Notes: generated by a model not told the origin, from the letters alone. A DNA stretch of 64,000 nt from Erigeron canadensis (GCF_010389155.1 NC_057762.1:37198055-37262054); one strand, 5' to 3'; positions 24,977 to 37,794 are shown, counted from the first letter of the stretch. A program made the numbers and translations.

Positions 24977-25317
24977 TGGTGACCGAAGTGGAGTAAGTCG
25001 TCCCCGGGTGTATCTCGATTATTTGACCGTTACATGCGAGAAAAAAGAGCAGTAAGCAGGACCCACTAGGTAACGACTACAAACCCTCTCTGTTTCTCCC
25101 TTTTCTTCTTCTTCTTTTTTCTTTCTATCTTTCTTCCTTCTGTTCACTGCCGATTTCTTTTTTCCTTTTTCTTTCTTTCACATAACAATTAAATCACACC
25201 TATCAAATAAATCACAAAAATGATAGAGGGAGGGAAAAACCAAAACGTAACGATCCTTCATTCGTTCAACTTCCCAAACGTCACAAAAACCCACCGCCCC
25301 CAAACAATCGCGATTCA

Positions 25318-26426
25318 ATGCCACCTCCTCCACAAAACACCACCGGAAATGTTTATAGACCGCAACCCGCTGATGATTTTTTGAGTCAAATGGATCCCGC
25401 GTTTTTTTAACCTACCAGGTTTTCGCAATATGCAAATGAAAGTCTACCCAGGTTTTCGTGATTTGCGGGTGGTTCTTCGTCACAACAATATGATGATATC
25501 AAAGAAGAAGAAGAAGAAATACCGGAAACCGAAGTCCCGGCTAAAGGGAAAAGAGAGTGTCAAAATTGGGGGAAGGATGAGAAGACGTGTTTGGCAAAAG
25601 CTTGGTTAAACATTTCCGAGAATCCGTACATCGGAAACGCCTAAACCGGCAACTTGTTTTTGAGGAAGGTGAAACATGAGGTGGAAAAACACTTGAAGCG
25701 TGATTAGAACCGTAGCCCGAAAATGATTCGGTCGAAATGGAAGGATTTGAAGCATAAGGTTTTGGGTTTTTGTGGTATTTATAATGTTAAGAAAAGTAAG
25801 ATGTTGAGTGGCCAAAACGACGAGGATGTGTTTAAGGCGGTCGTCGCGGTGTACATGCGGAAATACAATAACAGGTTCGGGCCTCCACATGTAGAGGTGT
25901 AACATGTTTTGAGAAACGCGCCTAAATGGGCGAAAGTTCTTACATTGGAGGGGATGGAGGATTCGGGGAGCAAAAGGGCACGAACGGAAGGGTCAAATGT
26001 AAATGTCCGTTCATCCTTAGAGGTGTCGATCCATATTGACTTGAGCGAGGAACAGGGTGATCAAAATGATGTAGGTGGGAACGACGTTGATGCACCACCA
26101 CAGCCTGTTAGACCCGTGTCGTCGCCCCGATGTAGACCTAGCGGTCAGCAGGCTGCTAAATATGGCTCCACCACATCTGAAGAGTTCTTGAAGATGGTAG
26201 CCGAGTTGAAATGCGACAATGAGGATAAAAACGAGCTCAAGAGGAGAAGCTTCAGATTCATAATGCGATGATGGATAGTTATATGGCGGCGGAGGAGGCT
26301 AGAAAAGCACGGGAGGAAGAGATGACACGTATGATACAAAGTCAACAGCTGCAGAATGACATGGACTTCGTCATCAGGCCACACTATCACCTCACCGGGC
26401 CGATGTTGGAGATGGAGTTGACGTAG
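25318..26426 (+). pseudogene. Dead PIF/Harbinger-type Myb/SANT-like protein (NAM-associated C-terminal type)
   Basis: A decayed gene for the DNA-binding partner protein (ORF1) that travels with Harbinger transposases; such proteins are often annotated in plants as GSTT3-like or NAM-associated C-terminal. Reading from the ATG at 25318, a trihelix/SANT-like block is visible: KGKRECQNWGKDEKTCLAKA, then a WLNISENPYIGN segment and RSKWKDLKHKV. A middle block, FGPP...WAKVLTLEG, and a charged C-terminal coiled stretch (EEARKAREEEMTRM) follow. Five in-frame stops lie between about 25408 and 25905, and a +1 shift is needed near 26246. The last block then ends at TAG 26424-26426. No transposase of its own is adjacent. 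This is transposon-derived, not a host gene. Confidence 0.7.
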
Positions 26427-26744
26427 AAACTCACTATTTGTGTGAAATATGGATGACCGATGCCTTAGTTTATATATTTAAGTTTTATGTTTAGTTATTC
26501 CATGTGTTTGAATAAAAAATTATGTGTTTTAGTTGTAAAGTAACAATTTTAATTTATATAGTTGGTTAAAATAAATTAAATATAAAAGGGTGGGGAGGGG
26601 CGGAAAAGCAATTCGTGCAATTAAAAAGTAGGCGAGGGAAGGGTGGTGAAACACTTCCACATTTCATTTTTCACACGCACGAAAATTATAAAACTAGAAT
26701 ACTTTCACACACGAAAACTGTATCATTTTAAATTAATAGATTAA
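26427..26744. other. Flank of the dead Harbinger ORF1
   Basis: No gene. Likely the 3' part of the same element; termini were searched for and not found. Confidence 0.35.
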
Positions 26745-26772
26745 CTAGTATAATTCAACGACCGCGTTGCGG
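26745..26772 (-). mobile_element. Helitron-like 3' terminus (minus strand)
   Basis: Read on the minus strand, a short hairpin CCGC-AAC-GCGG (26772-26762) is followed 13 bases later by CTAG (26748-26745) and then T. That is the Helitron 3' layout of hairpin, CTRR end and insertion before T. The stem is only 4 bp, so this is weaker than the partner at 29132-29159. Confidence 0.35.
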
Positions 26773-26869
26773 GCTACAATAATCGTAGATATGCGATAAA
26801 AACAGAATAAGACAAAGAAAGCACTGGTCATCCCACAATCTTTGGGCGTTGCTCTGAAAAAGATAACGA

Positions 26870-27730
26870 CATGTGAAATTTACAACTCATGGTAATTAAG
26901 GAATTTATGTGATAAAAAGTAAAGAGACTAAAACTTTCGTGACAAAAGTTAGAAAAATGAACTTTTTGAAACTAAATAAAATGAAACTTTTGTTGGAAAA
27001 ATAAAAGAAATAAAGTTATACGACATAAAGTAAAAAGGTTAAAAGTTTCGTGTAAGGAATGGAAAAATCTTGTTGATAATTACAAAAACAACGTTATTTG
27101 GTGAAAAGTAAGATAATGAAACTTTTGTGGCAAAAATTACAAAAATAAAAGTATAAAAAGTAAATAAAACAAAAATTTCGTGCGAAAAGTAAAAGAAGCG
27201 AAATTGATGTGGCAAAAGTAAAAGGGCGAAAACTTTAGTAACTTTATGTGATAAAAAGTAAATAGAATGAAACTTTCATTTCCAAAGTTAGAAAAATGAA
27301 AGTTTAAAAACTAAATAAAACAAAATTTTCGTGCCAATAGTAAAAGAAATAAAGTTTTGTGACAAAAAGTAAATAGGTTAAAAGTTGCGTGTAGTTGACA
27401 AAAGGAAAAAAAACAAAAGTCATGTGGTGAAAAGCAAGATAACGAAACTTTCGTGATAAAAGTTAGAAAAATAAAAGTATAAAAAATAAATAAAACAAAA
27501 TGTTCTTGCGAAGAGTAAAAGAAACGAAAGCGATGTGACAAAAAGTAAAAGGGAGGAAACTTTAGTAAATATATGTGATAAAAAGTAAAGAGAATGAAAC
27601 TTTCGTGGTAAAAGTTAGAAAGATAAGAAAGTTTAAAAAACTAAATAAAATAAAGTTTTTGTGCTAAAAGTAAAAGAATTAAAGTTATGTGATAAAAATT
27701 AAGAAAATGAATTTAAAATAAAATAAAAAA
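26870..27730. repeat. Degenerate tandem array of AAAAGTAAA / ACTTTCGTG motifs
   Basis: About 860 bp built from loosely repeated phrases such as GTGATAAAAAGTAAA, GAAACTTTCGTG and AAAAGTTAGAAAAATGAAA. The period is irregular. One strand is strongly A-rich. It lies between two outward-facing Helitron-like termini and may be the filler of a non-autonomous element. Confidence 0.6.
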
Positions 27731-29131
27731 AAAACAAGCAGGGTGGCAAACAAGTACACAGATTCACTGTTCATAACTCATCCTCTATTAATAGAGGTAT
27801 ATAATAGATTAACACGTTACAATTCACTATTAGTAGATCATTGACACACACACTTTTCATAATTTTAAATTTATTTGCATCCTCGTTAACTTTAACGATA
27901 AGTTTTGTTAGGAATAATAAGCATGTAAAGAAAATTTGAAAAAAGTTCAAATTATGTTGGATTTTTTTTTTCAATTGTTATGCTAATGAAAACCCTTGAG
28001 GTTGTTAATAATATGTACTTGATTGCATTATAAAAATTATATATTATTTTGACAAAAAAAGAAATTTGTTTTTTATATAGTGTATCATTTTTATGTATGC
28101 AAATCATGTAAATACTCATTATATGATGATCTTAGTTCTTTATATAATTATTAAAACAGTAGTTAATCAAGTTTTTTAAAGCATTCTTCAAATTCAAATC
28201 TATGCTAAAAAATTGCCACATAGGATTTGTTCAATGTGTCATCTCTCTACTTTTTTAGCAATATGTAATATATGATAACTAAAAAAAAAAATCATTTTCA
28301 ATTTTGATAATGAATTACAAAGGATCAAACCTGGATGCGTTGAATTTGTGTTCAACCTCATTTGTTGTGTCATAGATATATAATTATGAAAATATTGGCG
28401 GATTTGCTTCAAGTGGAACTAATCCACCTAATTTATGACAATTTTGTTCGTGCAATCTATGTAATAAGGATCTCGACCATTATAAGGAGGGTGGTTTTCG
28501 TGTCCACAAAATAACATATCAATGTTGAAGAACATTTTTCATATCTTTCGAGTTTATCAAGTTGCCACCGATCAAAGTTTTTACTTAAATATTCTCACAT
28601 AAAAACTTATACCCTTTTATGATAATTGTGAGAAACAGAGAAAGAAAAAAATAAGCATCAAGCTAATTAATTATGTTTTGGAAAACTCGAGTCCTGCAAT
28701 GTTTCCCATCGCCCAGGATTTCTAAAACCAACGTTCTTAAGGCCAAAGAGTCGGCGGAAAAGGGGGGAAAGAAATGCATGGGAAAGAAGGTTGGATTAAC
28801 CCCGAAAAAAGTGATCCAGTATTTTTTTTATAACTTGCAACTTTTCGATCTCTCCATATAAAAATTAAGTAAACCTAATAATGTTTACAACTCATGTTCA
28901 AAGAAAATAAAAATAAATCAACAAAGACTTTATAACTAAAATCACTAATAAACTAGATATACAAAATAAGCCATCGAAATATATGTGATTATCTTCCGTG
29001 ATAAAAATTTCTTTTGATCTTACCAAATGATTATGTATAAAATGGTAACAAATAAGGGGAAAAAAAGAGAATAATAACATATTTATCTTAGCTTTTGTTT
29101 TTCAACCTTTTTGAACAATAATTATAACAAT

Positions 29132-29159
29132 CCGCACATCGTGCGGGTACAATACCTAG
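29132..29159 (+). mobile_element. Helitron-like 3' terminus (plus strand)
   Basis: A hairpin with 6-bp stem CCGCAC-ATC-GTGCGG (29132-29146), a 9-base spacer, then CTAG (29156-29159) followed by T. This matches the Helitron 3' end layout well. The matching TC 5' end was not located and no Rep/helicase coding is present. Confidence 0.5.
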
Positions 29160-30280
29160 TATAATATAAATAAACAAGTATATGAAACTAACATAATAAA
29201 TTAACTATTAACTTTATTGAATACCAAGATATATAAAAAATTTCATGTCTTACAAAACTAACTACTCATATATACGTAATATAAATTATTTTATATGTAC
29301 TTATTTATTAGTCATTTAAAGATTTATATCTAAAATTATAGTTAATGAACAAAACACTTCCACAAGAAGATAAAAATTCGCCACTCATTTAAATCCATTG
29401 TAATAACAATAATAAAAATTGAAAACAGTGATACATTTTAATTTTTGAAATGTGTCTTATTCATGCTTGACCTCATTTAAACTTTGTCAACCTTTTTCCC
29501 TCTCATTTGATTTTGATTATCATCAATCATCAAAATTCTGCATGTTTTGGGCCACAAATAAGGGGTTGTCTATCTTTCTTTTTTCTTTTTGTTTTTCCAT
29601 TTGAAAGGTAAGGAAATGTTGATCTGAATTAAAAAAAGAGCTAATCTATCCCTCCAAACCTTATGCTTTATATCGACTATATTGACTTAACAAAAGTTTT
29701 AAACATAATTAATACGAGTATATTTTTAAGAGATATTATTATTATTATTATTATATACAGTATACACTAGAGTTATCTACTTGTAAGATAAGTTATGATG
29801 TCTAAGCTTTCTAAGTTTTAATTAGTTTATCTATTTTAGTATTTCAATTATTTGATGACTATTCAAAATCTTTTGCTAAGAATACGAAGTCCAACCATAC
29901 ACTATATTCAACATTGACATTTCCTAAGCTAAGTTGCGTTTTGAAGTGCTACATTTTATTGTTTTGCATAAATGTAGTATTTAGGATAAATCGGTGAAGT
30001 TAAATCTAGTTAATACAGTTTTTTGAACTTAGTTTTTTAATAAAGTAAATTCGAAATAAAATACAAGTACTGTATAAATAAGTTTGAATGATCTATCAAT
30101 TTTGATACAGACTTTAGACCCCATACAAATGGACCCTTTTCCGATCATCAGTCACTGCCTCAAATCTTTTATGAAAGTTACACAGTATAATACTCCAAAA
30201 AAGCAACTTATTTTTCTGTATTTACTGCTTCAATCGTGCTAAATTTAATAACAATATAGTCTACTTTTTGGTTACATTAT
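29160..30280. other. AT-rich stretch, nothing recognised
   Basis: It contains an ATT microsatellite at 29737-29753. No gene or element recognised. Confidence 0.5.
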
Positions 30281-30293
30281 TTCATACATATAA

Positions 30294-30537
30294 TCATTGA
30301 GGTAAAATTTTCACTAGTGTCCCACTCCTCTCATAAAGGTTTTGGGCCTAGAGGCTGGGAGACCCAGGTTCGAATTTTTAGGGGTAACGTTTACTCCTAA
30401 TTATCATCGTGTCTTTTGATGGATTAATAGGAGGTTTTTCTCCCTCCGTAGTTTCCTGAATTTCGAATGGCATCCTGTCCGAATAATGTAGAGGCCGATA
30501 AATGAAACGAAGACCATTTGAATGTTAAAAAAAAAAA
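30294..30537 (+). mobile_element. SINE with 13-bp target duplication
   Basis: A 244-bp element flanked by perfect 13-bp direct repeats TTCATACATATAA (30281-30293 and 30538-30550). It ends in a run of about 11 A. A Pol III B-box-like GGTTCGAATTT lies at 30367-30377, preceded by GGCTGGGAGACCCA. The A box is not clear. The long target duplication plus poly-A tail marks it as an LINE-mobilised retroposon. Confidence 0.8.
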
Positions 30538-30694
30538 TTCATACATATAAGTCATGTTAAATTTGTCTTTTAGTACGTGAAATACATAGTAGTTCACAAT
30601 AATAGTCACTATCAGAGAAACTAGTTGTTTTTATGCATTTCGTTCTACACAGTTTTTGAATTGGTATAGAGTTTTTGAAAATATTTTACATAAT

Positions 30695-31320
30695 GAATGT
30701 GTTCGACAAAACAATCTGGTAGCTAGTAGTAATAGCTGGTAGCTAAAAGCTATAGCTGAAAGCTGTTAATAAAACATTCTAAATATTTTTTAGTGTTCGG
30801 AAGAGTAGCTGTAACATTTTATAAATTGCGTAAAATGACAATAATAAACATGGACATAAAAAACTTAACTTTAAACATTTATATATAAATATATATACTA
30901 ATATATACAATATTATTAAATTTATATTTATCTATGCATATATAAATTCCTTCTCATACGATATATAAAAGGTAATTTAATTTGTTCTTTTACAAATATG
31001 TATGAAATACAAAAAATCAGAAAAGAAACTCTAACATAAATTCTTACATGTATACAAACTTTGATAATACAAAAAAAAACTGAAATGATACTCCCTGTTT
31101 AGATATGCTCACAAATAGTGCTGCCGTAGAGGTCTTTTTTTGTTCAAACAATGGGACAATTAATTTTAAGCATAGAATTTATCATAAAAGGTTATTTAAG
31201 TAATTTGAAAGGTAAAAGCTTGAAGCTTTTTAATCAAACAAAACTTTTTATTAAATACGAACTTTTTCTTAAAAACTTGAAACTCTTAAAAACTCATAAA
31301 AGCTCTTTTTCAAACATAAT
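30695..31320. mobile_element. MITE rich in TAGCT motifs (copy 2)
   Basis: Left end AATGTGTTCGACAAAAC; right end reverse-complemented ATTATGTTTGAAAAAGAGC. The subterminal region repeats AGCTGGTAGCTAAAAGCTAT-type motifs, as at 10219-10489. The size is about 626 bp. No clear target duplication and no transposase. Confidence 0.45.
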
Positions 31321-33188
31321 GTCAAAACTTTAAGTTTCATTTGGTATAATAGTAGATCTAAAAACAAGTTAATTAGTCGGGGGATTGAAATAGGTTCAAC
31401 TTATTATAAGTTGTGTATATGTTGGTAATTACATTGTGTCCGCCAGCTTTTGGCGAAAACTAATACGAATAAATATTACTTTTTTTAAAAAGAAGTTTGC
31501 ACCTATAATGTGTACAAGATATCGTGTTTTTTTTCCAAATAGGTGTAATGGGAAAACTTATTTACCAAACTGGTATGATTTTGAAAATATTTACTATTTT
31601 AATATAAAACCTAATTAAACATTATATCTCCCAATAACTATTAAGCAACCACTTAAATTTATTTCTAAAAAAGTTACAACATTTGGATGAAAAAGAAAAT
31701 TAAATTGTGATCATTGGATCACTTTGCTGACCTATGTTTTCTTTTTATATAACATTTACGTTCTTTTTTTCAATTTAATATTTAAAATTTAATAAAACTT
31801 CTCATATCCTTCATATGATTTCAAGTACGGAATATATTAAAACTTCATCAGTTCAAAGTACTAATATATCACAACATTGAATGAGAAGTATCATTTTTAA
31901 TTAAATAAAAAATATTTTTAAACTAACTTCCCTAAGTTGTCATAGTTCTGATTCTTGGTATGTATTGTTATTACAAATTAATTATTTTTCTCTATATATT
32001 TATATGGAATTTATTTTTTCTTAATTTTCATATTAAATTTGCTCAATATAAGCAAACTAACTTTAATACTTTCTACATGCTCAGATTTTTTCATCACTTT
32101 GTGGTACAAGTACTCTGCTTAGCAAGTACATTTACTTTAAATTCATCCTTATATGGCATCATATAAATGAAAGACGAGTTAATTAATATGCTTAAGTTGA
32201 AAATCCATAAATTTGATTTGATTTTTCTGCTATATCTTAAGTTTATGTGTCATCAACCCATCATCATATTTAACATCTTATATTAGATATAGAGATCAAC
32301 TCTATCATTATCATTATCCGCTCAATACAAGAACATGATAATGGAAAAACAGATGATAACTAATCCTTTTTCTTCTTTTTTTATATATTATAAATATAAT
32401 ATAATGTTTAATTATGTTTTATACTAAAATGGTAAATATTTTTTAAACCATATCAATTTGGTAAATAAGTTTTCCTACTACACCAATTTCGAAAAAAAAA
32501 TCCAAGATATCTATATTGACAGTTTATGGTAGTCGGTTTGACTTTTTTTTAATTGGCTTTGTTAGTGCATTTAATTTCCCGTTAATTTTTTTTATTAAAA
32601 CTTATGATGCAATATGTAATCATGTTCTTGACCCAGTTCGAGTTTACGTCTCTTTCTTCTTTTTTTTTTTCCCAATATATTATAATACTAGTCCTAATAC
32701 TCGTACGATGTTAGATTATATCATAAAAAAATTCAAATCATTTTCATACATGATTTGTGAAAATGAAATAAATTATAACTAAAGTAAACCAATGATCGAA
32801 ACAAAGTTATAATAAACAGTAGTGATAAATATAATATATGTTTAGTTAAAGTTTTGGATTTACCTTAAGTTTTTACAATCACATCAAAATCGAAACTTGT
32901 AAGCATAGTAGATGACGACAAATAGCCTTGTGATTTTGAATTATAAACTCAAAATTTTGAAGTATTTATGTTAATAACTTATTATAAGTAGTATAAGTAA
33001 TAGGAGTTAAAGAATTGAAAAAGAAAAAAAAAATTATTAGTGAAAACGATGAATCAAATAAGGTTATACAGTATGTAATGTGTTTTGTCTCTATAAGTTA
33101 AGAGTTATAGTTTAATTCTAAGTCTAATAAGGAAATTGAATCTATATACAATTCAAAAAGCTAATTTAATAACGTAAATAAATGAAAA
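31321..33188. other. AT-rich stretch, nothing recognised
   Basis: Several short open frames occur, as expected of AT-rich DNA. None resembles a family. Confidence 0.5.
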
Positions 33189-33535
33189 GGACACGTGTCG
33201 ATCAAGGATTACGTCACGTTTCGTATCAAGACCATCTCAATCATGTTTTAGTTTATTAGTAGATGTAGTTGTAGCTACATGTAGATTATTATTATATTAG
33301 AAATTATATTGGAGGCTACGATTAGTTTTAACAATAAAGCTATTCACTATTTTTATAATTCTAGTTAAATATGGACATGTTACTTCGATAATTATTTTAT
33401 AATAATATATTTAATTTAATTAACTTTTAAAGTATTAAAATTTAAAGTGACACGTGTCGTTTGAAGATTATGCCAAACGGCGTTTTAATAAAGCATCAAT
33501 CCCGTTTTATTGTATCGGTAGATTACTGTATATAA
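33189..33535. repeat. Two diverged repeats, each beginning with GACACGTGTCG
   Basis: 33190-33290 and 33450-33535 both start with the palindrome-containing GACACGTGTCG. Each continues with a related series (GGATTACG.CACG / GATTATGCCAAACGG, then ATCA.TC..GTTTTA). The core CACGTG is a G-box/ABRE core, but no promoter is near; a repeat origin is more likely. Confidence 0.45.
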
Positions 33536-33670
33536 TTAACAAAACTCAAATTGTCCAATATAATTTGGTACAACGATGTAAACTATAAGACTTGTTTTTC
33601 CTTTTTTTCACGATACATTTTACAATAATTTGATATATAATTCTTGCAATGTGTAATATATATATATATA

Positions 33671-33850
33671 GGGGGGAAGGGAATATGAGGTTGTTAGGCA
33701 CCCAAATTGGGTAAAAAACCTCTCACATACTTTTTTTTAAAAGGTAAAAATCATGGGGGGCCATGTATTAATTTAAAATATTAAAATATTAGTATGTGAG
33801 GGGTTTTTCACCCAAGTTGGGTGCATAACAGCCTCATACTCACTTTTCCC
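33671..33850. mobile_element. Foldback MITE inserted in a TA microsatellite
   Basis: Arms of about 58 bp (33673-33731 and 33794-33850) are inverted copies, sharing GTATGTGAG(A)GG.TTTT and ACCCAA.TTGGGT blocks. TA repeats on both sides hide the target duplication. Stowaway-like by context. Confidence 0.6.
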
Positions 33851-35235
33851 ATATATATATATACGTTTTAGGTAAAATAAAACAAATATTAAAGTAAAAC
33901 AAATGAAACAATAGGCTTTACATTAGTAGAAATCACTGTGCATCATAAATATCATCGTACATCAATTGTTTCGTGAATCTTCGTGCATCAATTTAACTAT
34001 GATCTAAGGGTCAAGATCTTATCTTATTTGTTATACTTTAATAGTTATTTTACAATACCTAACCCCTATATATATAGCTTTATTATTATTTTTTTAACTT
34101 GTTGTCAACCAAGTATTAAGTTGTTTTTAATAATGGTTGAAGCACTAATCATAAAATGGCAAAGGCATTTTATTAGGGTGTTGGCATCACCAGATTGTAA
34201 GCAGCGTCGTTGGCCCGACCACTCGTGGAACACCGCCGCCAATGGTTTTCCATGCACGAGTGGTGAAAAATGGGTGGAAGTTCCACTCCCGTGGAGTGTG
34301 GGTGGAAGGTGACCGTTGGAGGTCTTGAACGACTAGTTTGACCTTTATTTTTTCTTTAGATACCATCCCACCTTCTTCCATTTCAAATCAAACACACACA
34401 TATCAAACAAAAACACACATCAACACATCCATCAAACATTAAACAAATTCATTTTCACAAATGCCTAAACGATTTGGATCTACAATTTTACTAGATGAAC
34501 CGTTTGAATGGTCCGACGATAGTAGTTTGGAAATATTTGCGAATGCGATCGAGGCCGATGGTGAAAGTTCTACGGCAAGGTCAAAGCGTAAAGTTGTTAA
34601 CCACAACCGTTGGGAAGCTGGAGAAAGATTGTTTTGCGACTACTTTTTTGATGAACCGAAATTCGATCATGAGTTTTTCGAGGATAGGTATCGTATTCCT
34701 AAATGTTTATTTCTAAAGATTGTTCATGATCTTGAGTTGCGGTACAAGTATTATCAGGAAGGTTACGATGGTAGGATGAAAAAGAGTTTTACCGCGATAC
34801 AAAAATGTACGTCCACCATTAGGCAGCTTGCAACCGGTAACCTACTGGATGAGTATTATGAATACTTGGAGACGACTCAAAGAACGTCACGCGAATGTCT
34901 CCAGGTTTTTTGTGATGCCATTGTAGAGACGTATGAGCAAGAATATCTGCATAAACCAACAACGCATGATATTTTGCGGTTATACGAAACACATGAGGAG
35001 AGACGTCACATGCCCGGTATGTTGGGCAGCCTACATTGTACACATTTCGTATGGAAAATGTGTCCAGTTGAGTTGAGGAGCCAATATAAAAGGGGTGATC
35101 ATCAATACCCCACGATTATGGTGGAGGCGACGACTTTTCACGATTTATGGATATCGCACACATTTTTTGGTCCTCTGAAAGGACCAAACTTGATAGACCG
35201 AAAATATAAGAAATATATATATATTTTTTTAAATA

Positions 35236-35995
35236 CCCCACTGCGCCGCAGTGGAAATCCTCAACCAGAACTTGAACATGCCCTACTGCGTCGCAGTGTA
35301 TTTCTCCAAGGCCCTCCCAATTTGGTTCGAGATATCCATACTATCTTCGGCAAATATGGGCTCTTCCTCCTAATTTTGACTATGGTGCTCATCCTCGTCA
35401 TTATGTTGATCAGCCATACTATAATAAGATTGAATAAACAAATTTAATTTCATAACCTACCTCTACACACTCAACTAAAACCAAGCCTATAGTTTTATAC
35501 TAAACCGTCTCAAGGTTTGATGTCGTTAGTTTATAAGTTGTTAGTACTTCAACCACAATAAGGCCGACTTCTTATTGTGCTTTAAATACTAGCAAGCGGA
35601 TAAACTAGCATCATCAAACGCATCTTTCGGTCCCATATAAAATTTCGGTCACCTAAGGTCGAGTCTCAACTAAGGTTTAAGTCTAGGCACTCTCTACATG
35701 AAGGAATACCTAAATCCCTTAAACCTCGGCTTTGATACCAACTTGAAAGGACCAAACTCGATAGACCGAAAATATAAGAAATTTTTTTTTTAAATACCCC
35801 ACTGCGCCGCAGTGGATCGAGGACTCCTCACTGTGCCGCAGTGGAAATCCTCGGCCAGAACTTGAACATGCCCTACTGCGCCGCAGTGGGTTCGACACAT
35901 TTCCCACTGCGCCGCAGTGGGAGGAACCAAAGTTGTTTCCGTGGGATTCCACTGCGCCGCATTGGGCAAAGTCACCCCCACTGCGCCGCAGTGGG
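35236..35995. repeat. Array of CACTGCGCCGCAGTG palindromes in the LTR
   Basis: Eight copies, some with one change, at about 35239, 35284, 35801, 35829, 35874, 35905, 35950 and 35980. The first two are in the truncated 3' LTR, the other six in the 5' LTR. Each can form a 7-bp stem around one central base. Spacing varies from about 28 to 45 bp. GC content is far above the surrounding LTR. Confidence 0.8.
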
Positions 35996-36639
35996 CCACC
36001 TGACAGCAACCCTAATACTCAATTCGACCTTGAACAACCTGTAACCTTCAAATTTCGAACCAACATATGAAAGACAAATTCTAGAGAATTATAACAACTT
36101 CATAGACACATTTTAAACATAATTACAACATCAAATTATTTCAAAATCCTTGAATACCATTAACGGGTCATTTACCCATTTTGACGCTATTTTCGTCCAA
36201 AATGCAACTTCACAACTTGCTAAGACTTAACACCTGATCATTTACAAAATTTTAACAAAAGTATGACCATCCAACCAAAATGTACCAAGAGCCATGAGGA
36301 GAGGAATTTTTAGGCCTCTAAACCAAAAGTTTGCCATTCCTCCAAGAATGACCTAATACCTTCAACTTTTGCAAAGTCACTTCAAGCTCTAGTCAACTCT
36401 TTCAAATCAACACACTAGTTCCTTCTTCCGGAACTACCTATAAAAGGGTAAACAACTAAAATATAAGCAAAGGCTTAGTGAATATACTTGCATACATTTG
36501 ACGAATACAAAAGAGGGCAAAGTACAAGGACTTTTACATGTAACTTATGGTATCGTCATGTCACATTTACATATTCACCTTGTACACTAACAACACATAT
36601 ATGGATCCATATAAGCTAAACAATCATATCTATCGGGAT

Positions 36640-36720
36640 TCTTAGGCCCCGGAGGTTCTTAGGCCTCATATCATATCAACTATCGGGATTCTTAGGCCCC
36701 GGAGGTTCTTAGGCCTCATA
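36640..36720. repeat. Two-copy tandem repeat in the nested LTR
   Basis: A block of about 38 bp, ATCGGGATTCTTAGGCCCCG followed by GAGGTTCTTAGGCCTCAT, occurs twice with a 12-base spacer. It is in the same relative part of the LTR as the 43-bp array of the solo LTR at 47914-50206, though the sequence differs. Confidence 0.65.
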
Positions 36721-37430
36721 ATCACAATGCCCCAAATGGGCTTATGCCACATCAATTACCACACATGGATTTACAAACTTCAACATGAAATGGTCAAAAC
36801 CACCATGGACAAAAGGCTTCAACATAACGTGGTCAATTGATCCAACGTAAATATAAAGGTATGCAAATATACTCACCTACTCCGCAAAAAGGACAATAAT
36901 GCTAAAAACGAATAAGCACAAGCAAGCTTCAACCCATAATCATATCATAAAGAATGCATAAGCTTACATTCACACCTGACTAGCTCAACCTAGTCATACT
37001 CAATCACTAGCCCTTTCTAAACCCAAAACCCAACCCATTTGTCATTGAGCTACTTTCATCTTTAACAACAACATTGGGTAGTTCAACCTACCATTTTCAT
37101 CCACATTTCAATAACTAGTAAAATTCATCTTTTCTCATTAACTAAGATTTTCACATGAACTTATCAATTTTATAATTAAACACATCACATTTCTCAATGA
37201 CAACTAGGTTAACTAAGGAATTGAGAAAAATTAACCATAATTCATATTCTTGCAAAACCCCCAATTTGGTTCATCCATGAACCCTAATTCCAAAAGAAAG
37301 ATAAAAACTAATTTAAGGGAATTCAATACCTCAAGATTCAATGAGCTAAATCAAGACTATAGGCTACAATTTCTTTTTCCCCCTTTTTCCTCTTGATTTT
37401 CGGCCACCACCCAAAATCACCAAAACCCTA

Positions 37431-37794
37431 GGGCGCGTTTAGTTAGAGAAAATGTTTTTAAGTTTTTCATTTTTAGTTTTCTAGAAAATGAAAAGGTTTT
37501 TCATTTCTAAAAAACCCTTTAAAATTTTGAAAAAGCGTTCAAAATAAAAGATGGAGTTTTCATTTAAAACATGTTCAAATTCACTTGTTTTCTAAATTTA
37601 GGTTTAGAAAATAGAAAAGTGAAAACAAAAACTGAAAAAAACAGTTTTTTAATTTTAGTGCAAAAGTTGGAAAAAAGAATTTTCATTTTCTAGGAAAACT
37701 TTTCTAAAAAAATTTGAACGCGTTTCCGGTTTTCCATGTTTTCTTGGAAAATGAAAATGGAAAACAAGGGAGTTTTCTTGAACTAAACGCACCC
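37431..37794. mobile_element. MITE nested inside the LTR
   Basis: Inverted ends GGGCGCGTTTAGTT (left) and GGGTGCGTTTAGTT (right, reverse-complemented), flanked by CTA at 37428-37430 and 37795-37797. 364 bp, AT-rich inside. The three-base duplication and GGG ends suggest a Tourist-like element with a non-standard target. It makes a third insertion level. Confidence 0.65.
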
